A program made the translations under genes and the position numbers. Under the pieces are notes generated by a model. The model worked only from the letters and a program-made list of their open reading frames with translations. It was not told the origin of the DNA and made no database searches. A stretch of DNA of 6,263 nucleotides, from NCBI GenBank assembly GCA_947497195.1, contig CANMGM010000142.1, positions 1-6,263 of the forward strand, written 5' to 3'. Source of the DNA: Bacteroidota bacterium. GTDB taxonomy: Bacteria > Bacteroidota > Bacteroidia > M30B66. Positions 1-4,911 of the stretch are shown here, in pieces. Numbering within the stretch: the stretch's first letter is position 1; every line of letters starts with the position of its first letter.

Positions 1-2
1 TA

Positions 3-164
3 GCTGAAGGAATTTCGGTAAATAATATTCGCAAGTATTTTATTGCTTTATGTAGGCTTGTTTTGTTCTTTAACTGCAAGCGAATAGGCATTTATTCAAT
101 GATGTATATTTATATTTTTATTACGTTGTGTTGTAACGCGTATCAAATTCTTCTACTGATCTAA
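3..164 (+). CDS. Possible 3' end of a gene or gene remnant, open at the left edge
   Basis: The frame beginning at base 3 stays open for 53 codons from the window edge to a TAA at 162-164, while the other two plus frames close within the first 21 bases. The visible peptide begins AEGISVNNIRKYF, which loosely resembles the recognition helix of a helix-turn-helix protein (sigma factor, response regulator or transposase type). It then becomes rich in Ile, Leu, Tyr and Cys with no recognisable motif, so the tail could be read through a frameshift or degenerate DNA. A hairpin lies about 47 bases after the stop. I do not recognise a family. In DNA this AT-rich, an open frame of this length arises by chance only occasionally but not rarely, so a spurious frame is quite possible. 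Confidence 0.25.
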   Translation, partial: AEGISVNNIRKYFIALCRLVLFFNCKRIGIYSMMYIYIFITLCCNAYQILLLI

Positions 165-210
165 TTATTTAAAATTATGAATATGAACTTAATACGATTA
201 AATTAAATAC

Positions 211-229
211 TGCGCCAAATCGTGGCGCA
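211..229. terminator. Hairpin TGCGCC-7 nt-GGCGCA, possible weak terminator
   Basis: A perfect 6-bp GC-rich stem (211-216 pairing with 224-229) has a 7-nt loop, in otherwise very AT-rich DNA. On the plus strand it is followed by tacgttttatagtttt, which is T-rich but not a clean U-tract. It could terminate transcription coming from the left edge, or be a structured part of the leader of the protease gene. The position between a possible gene end (164) and the next start (386) favours a terminator. Confidence 0.4.
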
Positions 230-250
230 TACGTTTTATAGTTTTACGGT

Positions 251-265
251 GTTCGAAGAACGAAC
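251..265. promoter_or_regulatory. 5-5-5 inverted repeat upstream of the protease gene, candidate operator
   Basis: GTTCG-AAGAA-CGAAC is a perfect 5-bp dyad around a 5-bp spacer, about 120 bp upstream of the AAA+/M41 start. A dyad of the same geometry with a similar spacer (AAGCA) lies at 2439-2453 in front of the WYL regulator gene. The arms differ between the two sites, so a shared binding protein is only a hypothesis. No convincing TAnnTTTG promoter was found next to it; TACGTTTT (230-237) and TAGTTTTA (239-246) are imperfect matches. Confidence 0.25.
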
Positions 266-385
266 GATAGAAAATCAATACGAATTATAGAGTTAGCTTA
301 TCGGGATTGCATTAACCATCATCAAATACAGATACCCAAAAACAGCATTAGCCATTAATATAAATAAAAAGAAAAAAGAATAATT

Positions 386-2425
386 ATGTCCGTAACACGT
401 GTAAGTGATTTTACCAATAAAATGCTCCGTCTTCAACATGCCAAAGAAATCCTGAAAAGCGAATTTGCAGGCATAGACGGCGTTATCGATCAATTTATTG
501 ACACGGCTCGTCCCTGGTATATTTTCCCAGACTTGCAGGAACGACCGCTGGTAATTAATTTGTGGGGAATGACCGGAACCGGGAAAACATCCCTGGTAAA
601 ACGGTTCGTTGAATTGATAGAGTGGCAATCGTATTTTCATTGCGATATGGGGGAGTCGGCAGAGTATAAATGGTCGCTGCGAAATCGATTTAGTGATTTA
701 CATTCACACAGAAACGGCCTACCGTTAATCATTGGGTTTGACGAATTCCAGCATGCACGAACCATAAAAGCAAACGGTGCACAGGTAAATGAGCCGAGCT
801 TGCGATTAATCTGGGAATTGATGGATTCTGGTCAGTTTCAAATTTCCAGAGACAATGAAAACATCACCTACGAGTTAAGTGGTGCAATCAATGCTCTCGA
901 ACGAGCACTGGTTTATAACATCAAGATTATCAACGGCAAACTTGAGTCGGAACCTGAATTATTCAAAAATTGCATCAAGGATCAGCGATTCGATTTTGTG
1001 CACAGTGCATTTATTGAAGCCGATTCTATCAAACGCGGAGCATTCTTGTTCAATGATCATTTTCTAGATCAACTGTTGGAAGAGACAAAAGTCCAGTTCA
1101 AGAACAGAAAGGCACTGGATAATTTCATCGGACAATGTACAGGAATTGAATTGCTGGCGTTCCTGAAACAAGCTTATGAAGATTTTTACAGACCGGTTAC
1201 CGTTGATTGCTCCAAAGCCTTAATCATCGTAATGGGCAATCTGGATGAAGCCTATCCCGCTTGCCATAATTTCAATCCCGATTTATCGGCCGATTTGTTT
1301 TATCGCGAGTCATTGCAGATTCAATTGCCTCAAATCAAATCGACTCTGAAGCAATATTTTCGAAGTGAGCAGATTGCACGATTGGGCCATATTCATATTA
1401 TTTACCCAGCCTTGAGTGTAAAGGCCTACAAACAAATTATCCAGCAACAGATTGATAAACTAAAACAGATTTATCATTCCAAGTTGGGCATCGAAGTGCA
1501 TTTTGAGCAAAGCATCGAACGACTGATATACCGCGAAGGTGTAAATCCAAGTCAGGGCACACGACCGCTTTTTAGCTGCATACACAATCTTTTGCAGGCT
1601 CCAATGGCTCAAATTGCTCTTTTCATTCAAGAAAACAGCATACAGGCAAGGCTAATCCATGTTGAGTATCAGAATAAATTCATTTTATTTCATTTCATTG
1701 GATCTGAGCATATCATCAACACCTTGAAGATAAAGCCATCGCTTCGGATTGAAATATTGCGAAGAGAGCGGAAAGACAACAATCAGGCTTTGGTTGCCGT
1801 GCATGAAAGTGGTCATGCTGTGCTCTCGATGCTTCTCCTTCGTAAAATACCCATGCAGGTGTTTTCTTCAACTGTTGATTCTGAAATGGAAGGTCTGGTG
1901 AGCAATCCTCCGAGCAACAGCATAGCATCCAAAAACTGGATAAAGAATCAGATAGCTGTGTTAATTGGAGGATTATGCGCAGAAAAAATCATTTTTGGAG
2001 AAGATGCGATATCCTTGGGAAGCGAATCTGACCTCCGCATGGCAACCCAACTTGCCATGAAAGCACTGTTGAAAAACGGCTTTTATAAATATCCGGTATC
2101 GTTTACTCCTGCCGCCGATGATAACAATCTGGCGGTATCTACCCTGACCGAAGAATTGGATAGAGAGTGTATTCGGTGGATGCAGGAGGCGGAAGCCTAT
2201 GCTGTGGAAACCCTTAAAAACAATATGGAGCTACTATTGAATTGTTCCTGGAAATTAAGTGAAAGGCGTTCTGTAGATAAAAAAGACTTACGCAATCTAT
2301 TCTTAAAGTTTGCTTCCGTTGAAGATCGGAGCAGTTGGTTTGAGACCATTTCCGAAAGCGAAAAATACCGTGAAATTCTGCGCAGTCAAAAGTCAGGGGC
2401 AATACTTCCCGTGATGCATAAATAA
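386..2425 (+). CDS. Soluble ATP-dependent zinc protease: Clp-type AAA+ domain fused to an FtsH-type M41 peptidase
   Basis: The 679-residue protein is predicted to use ATP to unfold or remodel proteins and to cleave them with a zinc site on the same chain. AAA+ part, about 20-410: Walker A GMTGTGKT (61-68), Walker B LIIGFDE (114-120), sensor 1 IVMGN (N285), a Clp-like FRSEQIARLGHI block with the probable arginine finger R332, and sensor 2 GTRPL (R393), comparable to GARPL in ClpA/ClpB. Peptidase part, about 461-645: HESGH at 473-477 (H473 and H477 metal ligands, E474 catalytic), then GGLCAEKIIFG (528-538) and GSESDLRMAT with D549 as the likely third ligand, closely following the FtsH pattern. 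FtsH normally has two N-terminal membrane helices and its own AAA class; this protein has neither, so it should be cytosolic. Oddities: about 110 extra residues between Walker B and sensor 1 (about 157-268), and a shortened segment where Clp proteins carry the GYVG pore loop. A WYL regulator gene follows 42 bases downstream. The domain calls are strong; substrate and role are unknown. Confidence 0.9.
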   Translation: MSVTRVSDFTNKMLRLQHAKEILKSEFAGIDGVIDQFIDTARPWYIFPDLQERPLVINLWGMTGTGKTSLVKRFVELIEWQSYFHCDMGESAEYKWSLRNRFSDLHSHRNGLPLIIGFDEFQHARTIKANGAQVNEPSLRLIWELMDSGQFQISRDNENITYELSGAINALERALVYNIKIINGKLESEPELFKNCIKDQRFDFVHSAFIEADSIKRGAFLFNDHFLDQLLEETKVQFKNRKALDNFIGQCTGIELLAFLKQAYEDFYRPVTVDCSKALIIVMGNLDEAYPACHNFNPDLSADLFYRESLQIQLPQIKSTLKQYFRSEQIARLGHIHIIYPALSVKAYKQIIQQQIDKLKQIYHSKLGIEVHFEQSIERLIYREGVNPSQGTRPLFSCIHNLLQAPMAQIALFIQENSIQARLIHVEYQNKFILFHFIGSEHIINTLKIKPSLRIEILRRERKDNNQALVAVHESGHAVLSMLLLRKIPMQVFSSTVDSEMEGLVSNPPSNSIASKNWIKNQIAVLIGGLCAEKIIFGEDAISLGSESDLRMATQLAMKALLKNGFYKYPVSFTPAADDNNLAVSTLTEELDRECIRWMQEAEAYAVETLKNNMELLLNCSWKLSERRSVDKKDLRNLFLKFASVEDRSSWFETISESEKYREILRSQKSGAILPVMHK

Positions 2426-2438
2426 TTTAGTGCCATTA

Positions 2439-2453
2439 AAGTAAAGCATACTT
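2439..2453. promoter_or_regulatory. 5-5-5 inverted repeat in the WYL gene promoter, candidate operator
   Basis: AAGTA-AAGCA-TACTT is a perfect 5-bp dyad around a 5-bp spacer. It ends on the first base of the -7 element, so a protein bound here would block RNA polymerase. This is the expected place for an autorepressor site, and the adjacent WYL regulator is the natural candidate. The geometry matches the dyad at 251-265 but the arm sequences do not. Short A/T-rich dyads are common by chance, so confidence is low. Confidence 0.3.
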
Positions 2454-2460
2454 ACCTTTG
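2453..2460 (+). promoter_or_regulatory. Bacteroidota-type -7 promoter element TACCTTTG before the WYL gene
   Basis: TACCTTTG matches the Bacteroidota housekeeping -7 consensus TAnnTTTG at every specified base. A matching -33 TTTG is weak: only TTTAG at 2426-2430 lies at roughly the right distance. The last base of the element is 7 bases before the ATG at 2468, so transcription would start a few bases before, or at, the start codon, giving a leaderless or nearly leaderless mRNA. The regulator could thus be expressed independently of the protease gene upstream. Confidence 0.6.
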
Positions 2461-2467
2461 TAGAGGT

Positions 2468-3391
2468 ATGGCATATTTTAATGTAGTAAAAAGACAGCAG
2501 CGCATAATCCAGCTAATTCGCAGATACCAGCCGGATTTGCAGGAACTAATCGATTTGCTGGCAAGAGAAGGAATTGAGAACTGCTCCCGCAGAACCATTC
2601 AGCGTGACCTGGAAGATATTCGCATTCGGTTTGGATTGAATATCGTTTTCAATAAACAGCATAGGATTTATAATCTTGTTGAAGACCAAAAGCAGGGAAT
2701 TGATGCCATTTACGATTTTATTGATCGGGCGACTGTGTCGGAATCGATAAGCAAACGGCTTTTTGACGGGAAAAAAGCTATAAATCAGCAATATATAATT
2801 ACCGATTCTCCACTATTTGATCAATCCAACTCCGGAATCCATCATTTCGATCCGCTGCTTTTCGCATGTATTGAAAAACAGGTAGTTGGGCTGACATATC
2901 GACCAAAATATCAGCGAGACAATCTAAAAAGCTATACAGTTTATCCATTAGCATTAAAGGAATTTAGGCACAGATGGTACCTGTTATGCCAAGAATCGGA
3001 CACATTGAAATTTTATACACTGGCCCTCGACCGTATTGAAGATGCAGAGCTTACCGGTAAAAAACTTCCTAAAAAAGGATTGATTAACCCGGAAAAAATT
3101 TACGAAAGCGTCTATGGCATAACCAATCCTGACCTTCAGGAGCCCGTATTTATATCGATCAGAACCACGAAGTCGTATAGCGAGTACATGAAGTCTATAC
3201 CATGGCACTCCAGCCAGAAAATCGTCGCAGAACTTGAGAATCACACGGTATTTGAGTTTTACCTCAAACCAAACTTTGAATTTATTCAATTGATATTGAT
3301 GCAGGGTAGTGATGTTTGTGTGCTTGAACCTTCATTTCTGCGCAAGTCAATTCAAGACACAATTAAATCAATGGCCGAAAATTACCGGTAA
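2468..3391 (+). CDS. WYL-domain transcriptional regulator
   Basis: The 307-residue protein is a DNA-binding regulator of the WYL family. An N-terminal winged helix-turn-helix covers about 1-70, with SRRTIQRDLEDI (40-51) as recognition helix and RIYNL as the end of the wing. The WYL domain lies at about 130-198 and contains the literal W170-Y171-L172 in the RHRWYLL block, followed by FYTLALDRIEDAEL. The C-terminal WCX region (about 225-305) ends in the typical VCVLEPSFLRKSI pattern. WYL domains are thought to sense a ligand, in known cases often nucleic acid, and family members include PafB/PafC, BrxR and CapW. The start is preceded by AGAGG only one base from the ATG, too close for a ribosome site, and a near-leaderless transcript is likely. 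The frame is the same as that of the protease gene, separated by its TAA and 14 open codons. It probably controls its own gene and perhaps the protease; that is inference. Confidence 0.92.
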   Translation: MAYFNVVKRQQRIIQLIRRYQPDLQELIDLLAREGIENCSRRTIQRDLEDIRIRFGLNIVFNKQHRIYNLVEDQKQGIDAIYDFIDRATVSESISKRLFDGKKAINQQYIITDSPLFDQSNSGIHHFDPLLFACIEKQVVGLTYRPKYQRDNLKSYTVYPLALKEFRHRWYLLCQESDTLKFYTLALDRIEDAELTGKKLPKKGLINPEKIYESVYGITNPDLQEPVFISIRTTKSYSEYMKSIPWHSSQKIVAELENHTVFEFYLKPNFEFIQLILMQGSDVCVLEPSFLRKSIQDTIKSMAENYR

Positions 3392-3435
3392 ATAGCTTTG
3401 GTTTCAAAAGAAGCTCGGCGTAACATAAATAATTC

Positions 3436-3488
3436 GCCATTTAATTCATGAGCTGTTAATTCTCATAATTGGGCACTAATTAAATGGC
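3436..3488. repeat. Perfect 11-bp inverted repeat with nested inner stem
   Basis: GCCATTTAATT (3436-3446) pairs perfectly with AATTAAATGGC (3478-3488) across a 31-bp interval. Inside lies a second stem, ATGAG (3448-3452) with CTCAT (3462-3466), so the whole could fold as one long irregular hairpin. It starts 45 bases after the WYL gene stop. No U-tract follows on either strand, so it is not a standard intrinsic terminator. It could be a transcript-stabilising or processing structure, a bidirectional terminator of another type, or a miniature element. Confidence 0.6.
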
Positions 3489-3517
3489 CGCAAAATTGAA
3501 TATTTCAAGGAATTGAC

Positions 3518-3670
3518 GTGAAATTATATCGGATTGTTGAAAAGTCGGACTTGACACAAATCAATAAATTTCATAGGAATCCTATCCCCCCTACCCTACA
3601 GGCGAAGCTACAAAATCGCCAACGATTAGTCGTAAATAAACGTTTAAAAACGGATAACCTTCAGCTTTGA
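3518..3670 (+). CDS. Possible small basic protein, 50 aa, GTG start
   Basis: The frame runs from GTG at 3518 to TGA at 3668-3670. AAGGA at 3507-3511 sits 6 bases before the GTG, good Shine-Dalgarno spacing, although such sites matter less in Bacteroidota. The peptide begins VKLYRIVEKSDLTQINKF and has 6 Lys and 5 Arg against 3 acidic residues. There is no transmembrane segment and no recognised motif. The frame is crossed by a palindrome at 3573-3585 and a short stem at 3601-3620, which would be unusual constraints in a real gene. It could be a small gene, a gene remnant or chance. Confidence 0.2.
   Translation: MKLYRIVEKSDLTQINKFHRNPIPPTLQAKLQNRQRLVVNKRLKTDNLQL
3573..3585. repeat. 13-bp palindrome ATAGGA-A-TCCTAT
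   Basis: The arms ATAGGA and TCCTAT are perfect complements around a single central A, followed by a C-rich run (ccccccTACCC). It may be a small protein-binding site. There is no gene start close enough to assign a target, unless the small ORF at 3518-3670 is false and a transcript begins here. Confidence 0.35.
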
Positions 3671-3714
3671 ACTGTATATCAAGATTTTTATTTAAATGCA
3701 ATGTGAAGCAATCA

Positions 3715-3730
3715 ACAGACGGACAGACGG
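3715..3730. repeat. Tandem direct repeat, two copies of ACAGACGG
   Basis: Two exact, adjacent 8-bp copies (3715-3722 and 3723-3730) lie just before the hairpin at 3733-3755. This may be a replication-slippage duplication. No coding or regulatory role is evident. Confidence 0.5.
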
Positions 3731-3732
3731 AT

Positions 3733-3769
3733 GTTTCGAGCAATAACATCGAAACGACTTAAATTTTTT
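3733..3769 (+). terminator. Hairpin GTTTCGA/TCGAAAC followed by a T-run, weak terminator candidate
   Basis: A perfect 7-bp stem (3733-3739 with 3749-3755) with a 9-nt loop is followed on the plus strand by gacttaaa and then six T (3764-3769). The orientation suits transcripts coming from the WYL gene. The 8-nt gap between stem and T-run and the 340-base distance from the WYL stop weaken the case. Confidence 0.3.
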
Positions 3770-3771
3770 CC

Positions 3772-3795
3772 GAATAATCCATTAGGCGATTATTC
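3772..3795. repeat. 8-bp hairpin GAATAATC/GATTATTC
   Basis: A perfect 8-bp stem (3772-3779 with 3788-3795) surrounds an 8-nt loop. It lies about 73 bases past the end of the SGNH gene in the direction of that gene's transcription, a plausible place for a 3' stem. On the minus strand it is followed by GGAAAAAA and not a U-tract, so it is not a canonical terminator for that gene. Confidence 0.4.
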
Positions 3796-3867
3796 ATTAT
3801 CCCCAATTGAGGTCATCAGAATATAGTCTTGCAGATCAATTCGGAAAAATACAGAAGGATATCAAAA

Positions 3868-4911
3868 TTATTTATTATCCACTCTTACGAGCGTTTGGTT
3901 CATGCGATTCAGCCAAAACGAAGCTCCTTTTGCATTCCAGTGTGTGTCGCCCCTACGATACACCTGCTCTCCAAAATGGGTAAAGCTATCGTAAACCGAA
4001 ACGCATCCGGCCCCTGTTTCTGCTATGCGTTTCTCCAGTCGTGGAATGAGCATATTGTAGATTCTACCTTTGAATTGAGGTGCCACAATTGAAACTGGAT
4101 TTGGAATAAATGAAAAAATCACAGAATCAATTCCGGCTTTTTTGTAATGCTTCACCAGACGAGACATTCCAAGAATCAATTCGTCTTCTTCCTGCACCTC
4201 AAGCTCCCTAAAACTACTCATGTAGATATATTTCGGATCAGTTGTAAGTTTTTGAAAAAGCATGTTTTTCTCCGAATAAATTTCAACTTCCGGAGCAATT
4301 TTACCAAACACGCTACGATTAAATGCTGCTTTAATTTCTTTTATGCGCAAAGCCAATTCGTTTTCAAATAGTACGGCTTGGATATTTTGATCGCTAACAT
4401 CGGCTCTGCCTAGGTATTTCTTCAGATACTCGGCCGTACTCAATGGCTTTTCAACCAGTGTAAAACCTAAATCGCCGGTTGTTCCAACCTTCGCCAGGTA
4501 CAAAGCCAATTGATTTTTAGCAAAACGTAAACGAATATTCTTTTCGGCGCAGGTAACAAGCAACACAGAATTCATAGCAGAATCTGTTTGAAGTGTAAAT
4601 TGATGATCAGCGGCTTGGTTCCAGTTTACAAAACTATAGGCGCTTACACCTTGATAATGTACTTGTTTGAACGACGCGGTAAAACTATCTCCTAAAACAA
4701 ACAGATTGATGTTATTTTCTGTCTTAGAAGGTAATGCTTCAACAAACTGTGTAGTGTCGCGGTATTCGCTAAGATATGCATAGCGGTATAAATCGCCCAG
4801 TGCATATAAATCGATTCCGTATGGTTTAAGCAGTAAAACCGCTCCAGGAATTTTAATCAAGGCATAAATTCCAAGCAGAATAACGATTGAAAGAAAATGA
4901 ACAATTCGCAT
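3868..4911 (-). CDS. Membrane-anchored SGNH/AlgJ-like protein of an envelope O-acylation pair
   Basis: The 347-residue protein begins with an uncleaved-looking hydrophobic segment (about 4-27), so the rest should lie outside the cytoplasmic membrane. The catalytic motifs of an SGNH-fold esterase or acyltransferase are visible: LGDSFTAS with the nucleophile S76, and GDTHWNAKG near the C-terminus (D322, H324) as the rest of the triad. AlgJ/AlgX and PatB-type proteins with this fold move acetyl groups onto extracellular polysaccharides. Here the serine block comes first and the DxHW block last, the ordinary SGNH order; in AlgX and AlgJ the DxH motif precedes the serine. Its ATG shares a base with the TGA of the upstream MBOAT gene (TGATG), indicating translational coupling and a joint task. 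No Shine-Dalgarno is seen. It could be a transferase or an esterase, and the target glycan is not evident. Confidence 0.8.
   Translation of the reverse strand: MRIVHFLSIVILLGIYALIKIPGAVLLLKPYGIDLYALGDLYRYAYLSEYRDTTQFVEALPSKTENNINLFVLGDSFTASFKQVHYQGVSAYSFVNWNQAADHQFTLQTDSAMNSVLLVTCAEKNIRLRFAKNQLALYLAKVGTTGDLGFTLVEKPLSTAEYLKKYLGRADVSDQNIQAVLFENELALRIKEIKAAFNRSVFGKIAPEVEIYSEKNMLFQKLTTDPKYIYMSSFRELEVQEEDELILGMSRLVKHYKKAGIDSVIFSFIPNPVSIVAPQFKGRIYNMLIPRLEKRIAETGAGCVSVYDSFTHFGEQVYRRGDTHWNAKGASFWLNRMNQTLVRVDNK

Larger units (their letters stand above)
165..385. other. Non-coding upstream region and A-rich leader of the protease gene
   Basis: No supportable gene lies here. The stretch holds the hairpin at 211-229, the dyad at 251-265 and, directly before the ATG at 386, an A-rich leader (361-385) with no Shine-Dalgarno match. 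Such leaders are common in Bacteroidota, where translation depends little on Shine-Dalgarno pairing. An in-frame TAA at 365-367 means that the protease gene cannot start further upstream than 386. Confidence 0.6.
3392..3867. other. Intergenic spacer between convergent gene pairs
   Basis: About 475 bp separates the ends of the WYL gene (plus) and the SGNH gene (minus). It is unusually long for a convergent spacer and rich in small symmetries: an 11-bp inverted repeat (3436-3488), a 13-bp palindrome (3573-3585), a 5-bp stem GGCGA/TCGCC (3601-3620), a tandem 8-bp repeat (3715-3730) and two hairpins (3733-3755, 3772-3795). A possible small GTG-start ORF lies at 3518-3670. No tRNA- or rRNA-like sequence was seen. 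The mix of structures could reflect an unannotated RNA, a small gene or remains of a lost element. Confidence 0.5.

Noticed and set aside
293..640. 115-aa minus-strand frame across the start of the protease gene
   Set aside because: It lies antisense to the well-supported AAA+ coding region including Walker A, and its product shows no domain; it is a shadow frame.
386..2425. Calling the protease gene ftsH
   Set aside because: Only the C-terminal peptidase domain is FtsH-like; the membrane helices are missing and the ATPase part has Clp-type motifs, so the symbol would mislead.
2462..2466. AGAGG as a ribosome binding site for the WYL gene
   Set aside because: Only one base separates it from the ATG, too short for Shine-Dalgarno pairing, and the -7 element places the transcript start at or beside these bases.
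3772..3795. 8-bp hairpin as intrinsic terminator of the SGNH gene
   Set aside because: On the minus strand the stem is followed by an A-run and not by U residues.
3436..3795. CRISPR array in the repeat-rich spacer
   Set aside because: The repeats are inverted or short tandem pairs of different sequence, with no regularly spaced direct repeats and no cas genes.
3829..4092. 87-aa plus-strand frame over the end of the SGNH gene
   Set aside because: It is antisense to the block holding the DTHW motif and has no recognisable features of its own.
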